From Parasporobacterium sp. (GTDB taxonomy: Bacteria; Bacillota; Clostridia; Lachnospirales; Lachnospiraceae): a stretch of DNA of 64,000 bases. Below the pieces are notes generated by a model. The model was not told the DNA's origin, ran no database searches, and worked only from the letters and a program-made list of their open reading frames with translations. The stretch lies in assembly GCA_017459985.1 (NCBI GenBank), contig JAFUBX010000001.1:1-64000 (forward strand), read 5' to 3'. Shown piece by piece: positions 42,947-52,741 of this stretch. The position numbers and the translations under genes are program-made. The stretch's first letter is position 1. Every line of letters starts with the position of its first letter.

Positions 42947-43383
42947 TATTCTACCTCACATGTTCCGCCTGCTGCTTCGATTTTAGCTTTGGCGCCTTCG
43001 CTGGTCATGACTTTAACTGTAAGCTTCTTTGAAAGGTCTGCATTACCGATGATCTTCACGCCGTCTCTCGGATTCTTTACGATCCCGAGATCCATCAGGC
43101 TGTCAACCGTCACTTCTGCGCCGTCTTCAAATCTGTCCAGTGCTGCAATATTCACAGCAACGATATCTTTGGTATTTCTGTTCGTGAAGCCTCTCTTCGG
43201 GAGTCTTCTGTATAAGGGCATCTGACCACCTTCGAAACCGATTCTCGGGCGTCCGGAACGCGCCTTCTGTCCTTTATGTCCCTTACCTGCAGTCTTGCCG
43301 TTTCCTGAGCCGTGGCCTCTTCCTCTTCTGAAATTGTCACTGTGCACGGATCCTTCTGCAGGTCTTAATGTAGATAAATTCAT
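42946..43383 (-). CDS. rplO: 50S ribosomal protein L15
   Basis: 145 residues; [44 protein letters not shown] and [16 protein letters not shown] are diagnostic. The glycine-rich tail inserts into 23S rRNA. Confidence 0.98.
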   Translation of the reverse strand: MNLSTLRPAEGSVHSDNFRRGRGHGSGNGKTAGKGHKGQKARSGRPRIGFEGGQMPLYRRLPKRGFTNRNTKDIVAVNIAALDRFEDGAEVTVDSLMDLGIVKNPRDGVKIIGNADLSKKLTVKVMTSEGAKAKIEAAGGTCEVE

Positions 43384-43406
43384 TTGATGGACCTCCTTTT
43401 GGTTCC

Positions 43407-43592
43407 TTAGGCTTCTTCAACCTTTACTAAATGTCTTACATGCCAGATCATTCCTCTTACAGCTTCGTTATCCGGAAGTTCCTTTGTCTGGTTCAGTTTG
43501 TGAAGTCCAAGGGCTTCCACTGTCTTTCTGTGCTTCGGGATAGAACTGATAGGAGATTTTACTAATGTAACTTTGATTGTTTTCTCTGCCAT
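43407..43592 (-). CDS. rpmD: 50S ribosomal protein L30
   Basis: 61 residues, [35 protein letters not shown]. Two in-frame ATG codons lie 6 nt apart; the second (43592) is preferred because the GGAGG is 7 nt away from it but almost touches the first. Confidence 0.97.
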   Translation of the reverse strand: MAEKTIKVTLVKSPISSIPKHRKTVEALGLHKLNQTKELPDNEAVRGMIWHVRHLVKVEEA

Positions 43593-43606
43593 TTTCATAC
43601 CTCCTC

Positions 43607-44125
43607 TTACGCTGTAATCTCTTCGACCGTTTTATCTCTGAGTCTTGCCACCTCTGCCGGGCTCTTCAGAGCCTTCAGTCCTTCCAGGGTAGCCAGAACG
43701 ACGTTCTGCTTATTGTTGGAACCCAGGGATTTGGTACGGATGTTCTTGATTCCTGCAAGCTCAAGAATGTTACGTGCAGGACCGCCTGCGATAACACCGG
43801 TACCTTCAGGAGCTCTCTTCAGAAGAACGGTTGCTCCGCCGTAGTTGCCCAGAATATCATGGGGGATACTGCTGGTCTCGTCCACCGGAACATCAACCAT
43901 GTTCTTCATTGCGTCTTCTTTTCCTTTACGGATTGCCTCAGGAATTTCAATTGCCTTTCCGAGGCCGACTCCGACACGGCCTTTGCCATTACCAACTACC
44001 ACCAGTGCCGTGAATTTGAAGTTACGTCCGCCCTTTACAACTTTGGTTACACGCTTGATGGTAACAACCTTTTCCTGAAACTCGGGAGCTTCAGCAGGTG
44101 CGTGCATCTCGTCTTTGTTTCTCAT
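43607..44125 (-). CDS. rpsE: 30S ribosomal protein S5
   Basis: 172 residues; dsRNA-binding N-domain [43 protein letters not shown] and C-domain [33 protein letters not shown]. It contributes to decoding accuracy. Lies between rplR and rpmD. Confidence 0.98.
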   Translation of the reverse strand: MRNKDEMHAPAEAPEFQEKVVTIKRVTKVVKGGRNFKFTALVVVGNGKGRVGVGLGKAIEIPEAIRKGKEDAMKNMVDVPVDETSSIPHDILGNYGGATVLLKRAPEGTGVIAGGPARNILELAGIKNIRTKSLGSNNKQNVVLATLEGLKALKSPAEVARLRDKTVEEITA

Positions 44126-44140
44126 GTGCGTTTCCTCCTT

Positions 44141-44509
44141 CTAGAATTCTAATCCGGCTTCTCTGGCCGCATCTGCTAATGCTTTAATCTTGCCGTGATA
44201 TACATAACCGCCTCTGTCAAACACGACTTCGGTAATTCCTGCAGCCTTTGCTCTTTCAGCGATCACCTTTCCCAGATAAGCGGCTGCTGCAACATCATTG
44301 GTCTTTTCCAGTTCGGACTTAATGTCTTTCTGAACTGTGGAAGCAGATACCAGTGTTTTCTGTGCAACGTCATCGATGATCTGGGTATAAATATGCATAT
44401 TGCTTCTGTACACACTAAGACGCGGTCTTTCGGCTGTGCCCTGGAAGCGATTGCGTAATTTCATGTGCTTTTTCACACGCACTTCTGATCTGGATTTCTT
44501 GCTAATCAT
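44141..44509 (-). CDS. rplR: 50S ribosomal protein L18
   Basis: 122 residues; [35 protein letters not shown] and [26 protein letters not shown] are diagnostic of this 5S rRNA-binding protein. Confidence 0.98.
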   Translation of the reverse strand: MISKKSRSEVRVKKHMKLRNRFQGTAERPRLSVYRSNMHIYTQIIDDVAQKTLVSASTVQKDIKSELEKTNDVAAAAYLGKVIAERAKAAGITEVVFDRGGYVYHGKIKALADAAREAGLEF

Positions 44510-44523
44510 AGTTTCACGCTCCT

Positions 44524-45063
44524 TTATTTACCGGTCTTGCCGACTTTACGTCTGATTGTCTCTGTCTCATACTTGATTCCTTTGCCCTTGTACGGTTCCG
44601 GTAATCTGTACTCACGGATCTCAGCAGCAACCTGTCCGACCTTTTCCTTGCTGATTCCCTTCACAATGATCTTGGTCTGTTCCGGAACCTCAATGGTGAT
44701 TCCTTCCGGTGCCTTATAAACGATCGGATGGGAATATCCCAGTGACAGATTCAGATCACTGCCTGCCATGGATGCTCTGTAACCGACGCCGACGATCAGA
44801 AGGGTCTTCTGGAATCCATCGGTAACGCCGACAACCATGTTGTGAAGAAGCGCTCTTGTCAAACCATGAAGTGATTTGTTTCTCTTAAGATCATTGGGTC
44901 TTGTGACGATCAGCTCGGATCCTTCCATCTTAATGGTCATCTCCGGAGCAAACTGTCTTGAAAGTTCTCCCTTTGGTCCTTTTACTGTCACTAAATTATT
45001 TTCTGCTATATCTACAGTAACTCCTGCAGGTACAGCGATAGGCATTTTTCCAACTCGTGACAT
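44524..45063 (-). CDS. rplF: 50S ribosomal protein L6
   Basis: 179 residues; [19 protein letters not shown] at the start and [25 protein letters not shown] at the end. The 106-nt gap to rpsH upstream is the longest inside the spc cluster and shows no gene. Confidence 0.98.
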   Translation of the reverse strand: MSRVGKMPIAVPAGVTVDIAENNLVTVKGPKGELSRQFAPEMTIKMEGSELIVTRPNDLKRNKSLHGLTRALLHNMVVGVTDGFQKTLLIVGVGYRASMAGSDLNLSLGYSHPIVYKAPEGITIEVPEQTKIIVKGISKEKVGQVAAEIREYRLPEPYKGKGIKYETETIRRKVGKTGK

Positions 45064-45169
45064 GCCCGTTCCTCCTTTTCTTAAATGAGTTTATCCCGCA
45101 TCTGCACTGGTGGTGGTAGCACCGGCATTAACAGCGGATATGATTCGTACAGTCTTTCTCCTCGCAGTA

Positions 45170-45574
45170 CTACCAGATGTAGCACAGCACTTCGCCGCCG
45201 ATTCCTGCAGCTCTGGCTTCCTTGTCGGTGATCACGCCTTTGTCTGTGGAGATGATCGCAACGCCCAGTCCGCCCAGAACCTTCGGAAGTTCGTCTCTGG
45301 ATGCATAAATACGAAGTCCGGGTTTGGAGATTCTCTTTAATCCGGTAATGATCTTTTCGTTCTTGTCTTTTCCGTACTTCAGATCAATATGGATCACATC
45401 AAATCCGTTTTCATCTTTGATGATGTCGTATTTTGCAATATATCCTTCATCCAGCAAGATCTTGGCAATCGCAAGTTTCATTTTAGATGACGGGACGTCT
45501 ACGCTGTCGTGTTTCGCTGTGTTTGCATTACGGATTCTTGTAAGCATATCAGCAATCGGATCGCTCATTGTCAT
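45170..45574 (-). CDS. rpsH: 30S ribosomal protein S8
   Basis: 134 residues; [37 protein letters not shown] and the C-terminal [31 protein letters not shown]. It starts at MTMSD, 8 nt from GGAGG. Confidence 0.98.
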   Translation of the reverse strand: MTMSDPIADMLTRIRNANTAKHDSVDVPSSKMKLAIAKILLDEGYIAKYDIIKDENGFDVIHIDLKYGKDKNEKIITGLKRISKPGLRIYASRDELPKVLGGLGVAIISTDKGVITDKEARAAGIGGEVLCYIW

Positions 45575-45602
45575 AACTGTTTCCTCCTTCTAAAATTTCA
45601 AC

Positions 45603-45788
45603 TTACCATGACGCTTTGCGAACGCCAGGAATCTCGCCCTTGTATGCTAATTCGCGGAAGCAAATTCTGCAGATACCGTATTTTCTCAAATATGCATGAG
45701 GACGTCCGCAGATTCTACATCTGTTGTATTCCTGTGTAGAAAATCTTGCTTTACGCTGCTGTTTTACCTTCATAGCTGTTTTAGCCAT
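45603..45788 (-). CDS. rpsN: 30S ribosomal protein S14, type Z
   Basis: 61 residues with the zinc ligands [21 protein letters not shown]. This short zinc form is the standard one in Bacillota and needs no partner copy. Confidence 0.98.
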   Translation of the reverse strand: MAKTAMKVKQQRKARFSTQEYNRCRICGRPHAYLRKYGICRICFRELAYKGEIPGVRKASW

Positions 45789-45799
45789 AGTATCCTCCT

Positions 45800-46339
45800 T
45801 TATTTCTCAAACGGCATGTTGAACATTGTAAGTAATGCCCTTGCTTCTTCATCCGTGTTGGCGGTGGTAACGATGATGACATCCATACCCCTTACCTTGT
45901 CGATCTTATCGTATTCGATCTCCGGGAAAATAAGCTGCTCTTTGATACCAAGAGCGTAATTGCCTCTTCCGTCGAATGCGTTCGGATTCACACCTCTGAA
46001 GTCACGTACACGTGGAAGTGCCAGATTGATCAATCTGTCGAGGAAGTTATACATTTTATCGCCTCTCAGAGTGGTCTTGCAGCCGATCTGCATGCCTTCC
46101 CTGATCTTAAAGTTGGCGACTGACTTTTTCGCCTTTGTGGTCACAACATGCTGGCCGGTGATGATCTCCATATCATGTGCAGCGGCTTCCAGTGCCTTTG
46201 CATTTTCCTTGGCTTCTCCGACACCCATGTTCACAACGATCTTTGCGATCTTCGGAACCTGCATGATGTTCTTGTATTCAAACTTCTTCATCATCGCATC
46301 TACGATTTCAGAATTGTACATATCTTTAAGTCTGCTCAT
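45800..46339 (-). CDS. rplE: 50S ribosomal protein L5
   Basis: 179 residues; [25 protein letters not shown] and the conserved [30 protein letters not shown]. It binds 5S rRNA at the central protuberance. Confidence 0.98.
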   Translation of the reverse strand: MSRLKDMYNSEIVDAMMKKFEYKNIMQVPKIAKIVVNMGVGEAKENAKALEAAAHDMEIITGQHVVTTKAKKSVANFKIREGMQIGCKTTLRGDKMYNFLDRLINLALPRVRDFRGVNPNAFDGRGNYALGIKEQLIFPEIEYDKIDKVRGMDVIIVTTANTDEEARALLTMFNMPFEK

Positions 46340-46365
46340 GTGCTTTTACTGACCTCCTTCCTTCA

Positions 46366-46680
46366 TTAATCGATTGCTTCGTTTGCTGATTTTGCATAAC
46401 GTACCTTCTTGCCGTTTTCATCAACATGGAAGCCGATTCTGGTAGGCTGTCCCTTATGAACGTACATTACGTTTGAAACATTGATGGGGCCTTCCTGGTT
46501 GATGATGCCGCCTTCCTGGGTCTGACGTCCCGGTTTCAGGTGCTTCTTGATCATGTTGACCCCTTCCACCAGAACGGTCCCGGCCTTTGCATTCACTGCC
46601 AGTACCTTGCCTTCTTTGCCTTTATCGCTGCCTGCGATTACCCTTACGGTATCGCCTTTTTTAATTTTTAATGTTGCCAT
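46366..46680 (-). CDS. rplX: 50S ribosomal protein L24
   Basis: 104 residues; KOW motif [24 protein letters not shown], then [14 protein letters not shown]. An early assembly protein, located between rplN and rplE. Confidence 0.98.
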   Translation of the reverse strand: MATLKIKKGDTVRVIAGSDKGKEGKVLAVNAKAGTVLVEGVNMIKKHLKPGRQTQEGGIINQEGPINVSNVMYVHKGQPTRIGFHVDENGKKVRYAKSANEAID

Positions 46681-46693
46681 TTACGCGCACCTC

Positions 46694-47062
46694 CTATAAT
46701 ACTTCCGGAGCGAGGGAAACGATCTTCATGAACTGTTTCTCTCTAAGCTCTCTGGCTACCGGTCCAAAGATACGTGTACCTGTAGGTGTTTTGTCGTCTT
46801 TGATAATGACTGCAGCATTTTCGTCAAATTTGATATATGACCCGTCTTTACGGCGTGCGCCCTTGGTAGAACGGACTACGACGGCCTTCACCACGTCACC
46901 CTTCTTCACGGTGCCGCCCGGTGTCGCGTCCTTTACCGTAGCAACAATGATATCTCCGATGTTGGCATATCTTCTAGTAGAACCGCCAAGAACTCTTATG
47001 CACAGAATCTCTTTTGCACCGGTGTTATCTGCAACCTTCAGTCTGCTTTCCTGTTGTATCAT
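46694..47062 (-). CDS. rplN: 50S ribosomal protein L14
   Basis: 122 residues; [27 protein letters not shown] and the end [24 protein letters not shown]. It lies at the subunit interface. Confidence 0.98.
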   Translation of the reverse strand: MIQQESRLKVADNTGAKEILCIRVLGGSTRRYANIGDIIVATVKDATPGGTVKKGDVVKAVVVRSTKGARRKDGSYIKFDENAAVIIKDDKTPTGTRIFGPVARELREKQFMKIVSLAPEVL

Positions 47063-47082
47063 AACAATTCTCCTTTCTACTA

Positions 47083-47337
47083 TTATTTTGCCTTTTCAAC
47101 GATCTCAACCAGTCTCCATCTTTTATCCTTGGATAACGGTCTGGTTTCCATAACTCTGACTGTATCGCCGATGCCGCACTCGTTGTTCTCATCATGAGCT
47201 TTTAACTTGTAGGTTCTCTTCACGATTTTCTTGTATAAAGGATGTTCAACGTTGTCAACGACTGCTACAACGATGGTCTTATCCATCTTATCGCTTATCA
47301 CCTTACCCACACGGGTTTTTCTAAGATTTCTTTCCAC
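47083..47337 (-). CDS. rpsQ: 30S ribosomal protein S17 (GTG start)
   Basis: 84 residues; [49 protein letters not shown]. The start codon is GTG at 47337 with GGAGG 8 nt upstream. Confidence 0.97.
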   Translation of the reverse strand: MERNLRKTRVGKVISDKMDKTIVVAVVDNVEHPLYKKIVKRTYKLKAHDENNECGIGDTVRVMETRPLSKDKRWRLVEIVEKAK

Positions 47338-47355
47338 GTCTGATTCCCTCCTTTA

Positions 47356-47565
47356 TTACTCGGCAGCCTTGGTTTTCGCAGAAATAACTGTCTGAATTCT
47401 GGCGATGTTACGTCTTACTTCTTTGATCCTGCCTGTATTTTCCAGCTGGTTCGTTGCATTCTGGAATCTTAAGTTGAAAAGCTCTTTCTTGGCAGAAACC
47501 AGTTCCTGGTTCAATTCAGCGACTGATTTCGCATTTAAGTTCTCTAAATATTTCTTAGTTTTCAC
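47356..47565 (-). CDS. rpmC: 50S ribosomal protein L29 (GTG start)
   Basis: 69 residues, [34 protein letters not shown]. Two in-frame GTG codons are possible; 47565 matches the family's start and has a suitable AAGGCGG spacing, while 47574 is nearly on top of it. The start overlaps the rplP stop. It forms part of the exit-tunnel docking site. Confidence 0.93.
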   Translation of the reverse strand: MKTKKYLENLNAKSVAELNQELVSAKKELFNLRFQNATNQLENTGRIKEVRRNIARIQTVISAKTKAAE

Positions 47566-47992
47566 TCGATTCACCGCCTTCCAGATCTGCTTTCGAAGCG
47601 ATCTTGCACTTCACCGGCAATTTGTGAGTTGCAAGTCTCAGGGCTTCTTTTGCAAGGTTCTCAGGGATTCCGCCGATCTCGAACATGACTCTGCCCGGCT
47701 TGACGACTGCAACCCAGTATTCCAATGTTCCTTTACCGGAACCCATACGGGTTTCAGCAGGCTTTGCTGTGACCGGTTTATCAGGGAAAATCTTGATCCA
47801 GACTTTACCGTTACGTTTCACGTATCTTGTCATAGCGACACGGGCTGCCTCGATCTGGTTGGATGTGATCCAGCCCGGTTCCTGTGCAACGATTCCATAA
47901 TCGCCGTAGCTGATGACATTTCCTCTCATTGCCTTGCCGGCCATGGAACCACGGAACTGTTTACGATGTTTTGTTCTTTTTGGCATTAACAT
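47555..47992 (-). CDS. rplP: 50S ribosomal protein L16
   Basis: 145 residues; [40 protein letters not shown] and [27 protein letters not shown]. The start at 47992 adds Met-Leu before the usual Met; both fit the frame. Confidence 0.98.
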   Translation of the reverse strand: MLMPKRTKHRKQFRGSMAGKAMRGNVISYGDYGIVAQEPGWITSNQIEAARVAMTRYVKRNGKVWIKIFPDKPVTAKPAETRMGSGKGTLEYWVAVVKPGRVMFEIGGIPENLAKEALRLATHKLPVKCKIASKADLEGGESSEN

Positions 47993-47994
47993 AG

Positions 47995-48654
47995 TTATCT
48001 ATCGCTCCCTTCCTTGTTTCCTTTTGTCGGAAGGACTTCACCTTTGTAAATCCAAACCTTAACTCCGACTTTACCATAGGTTGTGTCTGCTTCTGCAAAA
48101 CCGTAGTCGATATCAGCTCTCAGTGTCTGAAGCGGGATGGTTCCCTCCGAGTAGAACTCTGTACGGGCCATATCGGCGCCGCCGAGACGTCCGGAGCAGG
48201 AAGCCTTGATTCCCAGTGCACCGGCTTTCATGGCACGGCTCATGGAGCTCTTCATTGCACGTCTGAACGATACACGGTTTTCCAGCTGCTGCGCGATATT
48301 TTCTGCTACAAGCTGAGCTTCTCTGTCAGATCTCTTGATCTCGATGATGTCAAGGGAGACATCCTTGCCGATCAGTTTCTTAACTTCTGCTCTGACCTTT
48401 TCGATCTCTGCGCCGCCCTTGCCGATAATCACGCCCGGCTTGGCTGCATTGACTTTGATCTTAATGGATTTGTTTGAAGCTCTTTCAATCTCAATCTTTG
48501 AGATACCGGCATTATAAAGTTTGTTCTTGAGGAACTTTCTGATCTTGTAATCTTCAACCAGATTATCTGCAAAATCGCCTTCTGCATACCACATTGAATC
48601 CCAGTTCTTTATAACACCAACTCTCAAACCATGAGGATTAACTTTCTGTCCCAT
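47995..48654 (-). CDS. rpsC: 30S ribosomal protein S3
   Basis: 219 residues; [34 protein letters not shown] domain [25 protein letters not shown] and C-domain [34 protein letters not shown]. It lines the mRNA entry site. Confidence 0.98.
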   Translation of the reverse strand: MGQKVNPHGLRVGVIKNWDSMWYAEGDFADNLVEDYKIRKFLKNKLYNAGISKIEIERASNKSIKIKVNAAKPGVIIGKGGAEIEKVRAEVKKLIGKDVSLDIIEIKRSDREAQLVAENIAQQLENRVSFRRAMKSSMSRAMKAGALGIKASCSGRLGGADMARTEFYSEGTIPLQTLRADIDYGFAEADTTYGKVGVKVWIYKGEVLPTKGNKEGSDR

Positions 48655-48663
48655 ATTTTCCTC

Positions 48664-49050
48664 CTATCTTTCTTCGAGCACGATTGTAATGTGGCTGAGT
48701 CTCTTTTCGATTCTGTAAGCCCTTCCCTGTGCTCTTGGTCTAACACGTTTCATCGTTGGTCCCTTGTTTGCGTAGCACTCAGCTACCACAAGATTTTCAG
48801 GATTCATGCCATTGTTATTCTGTGCGTTTGCAATAGCGGATTCCAGTAATTTTTTGATGATTGATGCGCCGTATCTCGGGTTATATGTCAGGATACCTAA
48901 AGCATCTCCCACTTTCCTGCCTCTGATTGCGTCCAGTACGTAACAAGCTTTCTGAACGGAAATTCTGGCAAAGGAAAGCTTTGCTGACGGACGGGTATCC
49001 TTCTTAGCATTTCTTTCTCTTTTGATTTGTGATCTATGACCTTTTGCCAT
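48664..49050 (-). CDS. rplV: 50S ribosomal protein L22
   Basis: 128 residues; ARISVQKACYVLDAIRGRKVGDALGILTYNPRYGASIIKKLLESA and the tunnel loop ECYANKGPTMKRVRPRAQGRAYRI, site of macrolide-related changes. It lies between rpsS and rpsC. Confidence 0.98.
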   Translation of the reverse strand: MAKGHRSQIKRERNAKKDTRPSAKLSFARISVQKACYVLDAIRGRKVGDALGILTYNPRYGASIIKKLLESAIANAQNNNGMNPENLVVAECYANKGPTMKRVRPRAQGRAYRIEKRLSHITIVLEER

Positions 49051-49073
49051 GGTTTACCTCCTTTCAAAACCTG

Positions 49074-49349
49074 TTATCTGGATTTCTTCTCATCCTTGCC
49101 ATGTCCTCTGTAGGTCCTGGTTGCAACAAACTCTCCGAGCTTGTGGCCGACCATATCTTCTGTTACATATACAGGAACATGTCTTCTTCCGTCATGAACT
49201 GCAATCGTATGTCCCACGAAGCTCGGGAAGATTGTGGATCTTCTGGACCAGGTCTTCACAACCTGCTTGTCATCGGCCTTATTCAGTGCATCGATTTTCT
49301 TCATCAGGCTTGCATCTGCAAAAGGTCCTTTTTTTAATGATCTTGCCAT
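49074..49349 (-). CDS. rpsS: 30S ribosomal protein S19
   Basis: 91 residues; [22 protein letters not shown] and [39 protein letters not shown] are diagnostic. Confidence 0.98.
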   Translation of the reverse strand: MARSLKKGPFADASLMKKIDALNKADDKQVVKTWSRRSTIFPSFVGHTIAVHDGRRHVPVYVTEDMVGHKLGEFVATRTYRGHGKDEKKSR

Positions 49350-49362
49350 GTTCGCTCCTCCC

Positions 49363-50205
49363 TTACTTCATGTTGCGTCCATCACGACGACGGATGATTA
49401 ACTTATTAGACTGTTTGTGTTTGTTTCTGGTCTTGAGACCCAGTGCAGGCTTGCCCCAGGGGGTTGACGGGCCCGGACGTCCGATACCGGTCTTGCCTTC
49501 ACCACCGCCGTGCGGATGATCGTTCGGGTTCATTACGGAACCTCTTACGGTCGGTCTGATACCCATGTTTCTCTTCCGTCCTGCTTTACCGACATTGACA
49601 AGGCCATGCTCCACGTTGCCGACCTGGCCGACGGTTGCTCTGCAGTTAATCGGAACCATTCTCATCTCGCCGGAAGGAAGTCTCAGGATTGCGTACTTGC
49701 CTTCTTTTGCCATGAGCTGTGCGGCGTTTCCTGCGCTGCGGACCAGCTGTCCGCCCTTGCCCGGATACAGTTCCACATTGTGGATCTCAGTACCGATCGG
49801 GATATTCTCCAGCGGGAGGCAGTTGCCGACTCTGACCTCTGCGTTCGGTCCCGACATAACAGTCATTCCGTCTGTCAGTCCCAGGGGAGCCAGGATGTAT
49901 GCCTTCTCGCCGTCTGCGTAATGCAGCAGTGCGATATTGGCGGTTCTGTTCGGATCGTATTCGATGCCGGCTACTTTTGCGGGTACTCCGTCTTTATTTC
50001 TCTTAAAATCGATGATTCTGTACTGTCTTCTTGTGCCACCGCCCTGATGTCTGACAGTGATCTTGCCCTGATTGTTACGTCCTGAGCTTTTCTTGTTTAC
50101 GGTTAAGAGGCTCTTCTCAGGTGTTTTCTTGGTGATGTCTTTCTTATCAAGAGCAGTCATCTGTCTTCTGGAAGGTGTATATGGGTTAAATGTTTTGATT
50201 CCCAT
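49363..50205 (-). CDS. rplB: 50S ribosomal protein L2
   Basis: 280 residues; [32 protein letters not shown]-type region [35 protein letters not shown], and [30 protein letters not shown] with the peptidyl-transferase-proximal His. Confidence 0.98.
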   Translation of the reverse strand: MGIKTFNPYTPSRRQMTALDKKDITKKTPEKSLLTVNKKSSGRNNQGKITVRHQGGGTRRQYRIIDFKRNKDGVPAKVAGIEYDPNRTANIALLHYADGEKAYILAPLGLTDGMTVMSGPNAEVRVGNCLPLENIPIGTEIHNVELYPGKGGQLVRSAGNAAQLMAKEGKYAILRLPSGEMRMVPINCRATVGQVGNVEHGLVNVGKAGRKRNMGIRPTVRGSVMNPNDHPHGGGEGKTGIGRPGPSTPWGKPALGLKTRNKHKQSNKLIIRRRDGRNMK

Positions 50206-50285
50206 TATTCAGTTACTCCTTTCGTTTCCTGTTTCTTATCGGGCTTGTCTGCCCATAACTGGGCCCTTGCAAAGGGCGCTCCTGC

Positions 50286-50585
50286 TTACAGTCCTGCGAA
50301 GATCTCAATATCCTTGCTGTCTGCTGTCAGCTGTACGATCGCTTTCTTGGACTGGGCGGTCTTTCCGGAGATCCGTCCCCGGGTCCGGGTTTTCGGATGG
50401 CGGTTCATGGTGTTGACACTTTCCACCTTGGTTCCCTCGAACATTTTCTCAACTGCTTCCTTGATCTGGGACTTGGTAGCATCGGTGTGAACCAGGAATG
50501 TGTATTTCTTGTCAGCCATCATGTTCATGCTCTTTTCAGAGATCACCGGTTTAAGGATAACATCATAATATTTGATATCTGCCAT
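50286..50585 (-). CDS. rplW: 50S ribosomal protein L23
   Basis: 99 residues; MADIKYYDVILKPVISEKSMNMMADKKYTFLVHTDATKSQIKEAVEKMFE. It docks trigger factor and SRP at the exit site. It overlaps rplD by one base; 80 nt separate it from rplB. Confidence 0.98.
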   Translation of the reverse strand: MADIKYYDVILKPVISEKSMNMMADKKYTFLVHTDATKSQIKEAVEKMFEGTKVESVNTMNRHPKTRTRGRISGKTAQSKKAIVQLTADSKDIEIFAGL

Positions 50586-51205
50586 TATGCGTACACCTCC
50601 TCGATTGTTGCCAGAGCTGCCTTGTCAATTACCAGCGCATCATATTTGAGAATATCAAAGGTATTGATGGTATTGGTAAGAGCAGTCTTTACTCCTTCAA
50701 TATTTCTTGCCGAGCAGATGACGTTCTGATCATTGTCTTTCAGGACGATCAGCGCTTTGCCCAGATTCAGGGCCTTCAGCAGCTCAGCCATGGTCTTTGT
50801 CTTGATCTCTTCGCACTTGATCTCATCGATTACAAAGAGTTTTTCTTCCTGAACTCTGGAAGTCAGGGCGCCTTTCAGGGCTGCTCTCTTTTCCTTTTTG
50901 TTCAGTCTGATCTCGTAGTCACGCGGCTTCGGTGCAAAGATGATACCGCCGCCTTTCCACTGTGCGGCACGGATGGATCCCTGACGGGCATGTCCTGTGC
51001 CCTTCTGTCTCCAGGGCTTTCTTCCGCCGCCGGAAACTTCTGAACGTGTCTTTGCACTCTGTGTGCCCTGACGCTTGTTTGCCAGCTGTGCAACTACTGC
51101 TGCGTGAACCAGATGCTCATTGACTTCTACGCCGAAAACTGCATCATTCAGTTCGATGTCGCCGACAACTGCGCCTTTCATATTATATACAGATACTTTT
51201 GACAT
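50585..51205 (-). CDS. rplD: 50S ribosomal protein L4
   Basis: 206 residues; the rRNA-binding loop AKTRSEVSGGGRKPWRQKGTGHARQGSIRAAQWKGGGIIFAPKPRDY is intact. L4 can also act as an autoregulator of S10 operons in some bacteria, which is relevant for the leader upstream of rpsJ. Confidence 0.98.
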   Translation of the reverse strand: MSKVSVYNMKGAVVGDIELNDAVFGVEVNEHLVHAAVVAQLANKRQGTQSAKTRSEVSGGGRKPWRQKGTGHARQGSIRAAQWKGGGIIFAPKPRDYEIRLNKKEKRAALKGALTSRVQEEKLFVIDEIKCEEIKTKTMAELLKALNLGKALIVLKDNDQNVICSARNIEGVKTALTNTINTFDILKYDALVIDKAALATIEEVYA

Positions 51206-51231
51206 CTGAATTTCCTCCTTTCCCTGATTCC

Positions 51232-51864
51232 TTAGTTCGCTTTGACCGCGTCGCGAACTACTACCAAAGATTTCTTAGGTCCGGGAACTGCACCCTTAAC
51301 CAGGATCAGATTATCTTCAGCGTCAACTCTAACTACTTCCAGATTCTGAACGGTCACCCTCTTTGCTCCCATCTGGCCGGGCATGTGCTTTCCTTTGAAA
51401 ACACGGCTCGGATCGGATGCGGAACCATTGGAACCTGCATGTCTGTGGTACTTGGAACCGTGAGCCATAGGTCCTCTGTGCTGTCCGAATCTTCTGATCG
51501 CGCCCTGGAATCCCTTTCCTTTGGAGATTCCGCTGACATCGATCTTGTCACCTGCGGCAAAGATGTCTGCCTTGATCTCATCCTTTACCTGATAGTCTGC
51601 TGCATTCTCCAGCCGGAACTCTCTGATGAATCTCTTGTAAGGGATGTTTTCCTTGTCGAATTTGCCTCTGTCAGGAGAGTTGACCAGGGTCTCTCTCTTG
51701 TCTTCGAATCCAACCTGAACGGCATTGTAGCCGTCCTTTTCCTCTGTCTTGACCTGGGTTACCACACAGGGTCCTGCCAGAAGAACCGTAACCGGTGTTA
51801 ACACGCCATCTTCACTGAAAATCTGTGTCATACCGATCTTCTTTGCTAAAATCGCTTTCTTCAT
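51232..51864 (-). CDS. rplC: 50S ribosomal protein L3
   Basis: 210 residues; [28 protein letters not shown] and [51 protein letters not shown]. 86 nt without a gene lie between it and rpsJ. Confidence 0.98.
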   Translation of the reverse strand: MKKAILAKKIGMTQIFSEDGVLTPVTVLLAGPCVVTQVKTEEKDGYNAVQVGFEDKRETLVNSPDRGKFDKENIPYKRFIREFRLENAADYQVKDEIKADIFAAGDKIDVSGISKGKGFQGAIRRFGQHRGPMAHGSKYHRHAGSNGSASDPSRVFKGKHMPGQMGAKRVTVQNLEVVRVDAEDNLILVKGAVPGPKKSLVVVRDAVKAN

Positions 51865-51950
51865 TATTTAAATAACCTCCTGTTTCTTACAGCGGAACAT
51901 TGATCGCAGGCAAAACGCCCCGTCGTCCCTGTTCATTCTAGAACAGTCGC

Positions 51951-52268
51951 TTACTGCTCCTTCATTTTCAGATTTACGTATACGCCGGCCGGAACGTCCA
52001 GTTTCTGGAGTGCTTCCATTGTCTTCTGGGTCGGTGCGATAACGTCAATGAGTCTCTTGTGAGTCCTCTGCTCGAACTGCTCGCGGGAATCTTTGTATTT
52101 ATGGACCGCTCTTAAGATGGTGATGACTTCCTTCTTGGTCGGAAGCGGAACCGGCCCTGATACCTGAGATCCGTTCTTTTTCACAGTTTCGATGATTTTC
52201 TGAGCACTCTGGTCGATCAGCTTGTGGTCATATGCTTTCAGAGTGATTCTCATAACCTGGTTTGCCAT
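51951..52268 (-). CDS. rpsJ: 30S ribosomal protein S10
   Basis: 105 residues; [76 protein letters not shown]. Start set at 52268 by AAGGAGG 7 nt upstream. First gene of the operon; the str operon (rpsL, rpsG, fusA, tuf) is not adjacent. Confidence 0.98.
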   Translation of the reverse strand: MANQVMRITLKAYDHKLIDQSAQKIIETVKKNGSQVSGPVPLPTKKEVITILRAVHKYKDSREQFEQRTHKRLIDVIAPTQKTMEALQKLDVPAGVYVNLKMKEQ

Positions 52269-52344
52269 TGATTGCCTCCTTGAATAATAATGATTTTTTG
52301 TGTTGTACACGCACCCGTGTGTATCGCATTTTTTCCATAAAGAA

Positions 52345-52365
52345 AATTGGCATAGTATGCCAATT
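52345..52365 (-). terminator. Attenuator-like hairpin in the rpsJ leader
   Basis: AATTGGCAT / ATGCCAATT, nine perfect pairs around ACT, followed on the minus strand by TTCTTTA. It lies about 80 nt before the rpsJ start within a leader that also contains several short stems, for example at the CCGTC/GACGG and GGAAC/GTTCC arms around 52430-52500. Confidence 0.5.
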
Positions 52366-52612
52366 CTTCCCTATGATCCGCCAGCCCTTCCCGCTCGTAA
52401 GTCCTGCTCCGTCGTCGGGGTGCCCCTCGATCCGTCAATCGAAAGGAACCGGTTGGCTCTTGTTCCTGCTGATCACACGTTGTTTCCGTCTCACTTGACG
52501 GACCTTCTGGTGTACTGATGTGTACCGGATCTGTCCGGAACTCGCTCCGCGGAATTACCTGCTTCATCTGCAGCAACTTCTCACTTCATCGCTATCACAT
52601 CACAGCCTGTCT

Positions 52613-52641
52613 AGAATACAATACTTTTTCTGCAAATGCAA
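52613..52641 (-). promoter_or_regulatory. Promoter of the S10-spc-alpha operon
   Basis: On the minus strand TTGCAT (52641-52636), a 17-nt spacer and TATTCT (52618-52613). Transcription would start near 52606, leaving a leader of about 340 nt before rpsJ. Confidence 0.6.
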
Positions 52642-52741
52642 GCTGTTTTTCTTAATTTTTCAAAATTCCCGGGACAGGCCGGCGGGTATTCCCGGAACGC
52701 TTCCGATCTTACCTGGCGGCTGTCTTCCGTATTTTCTGATT

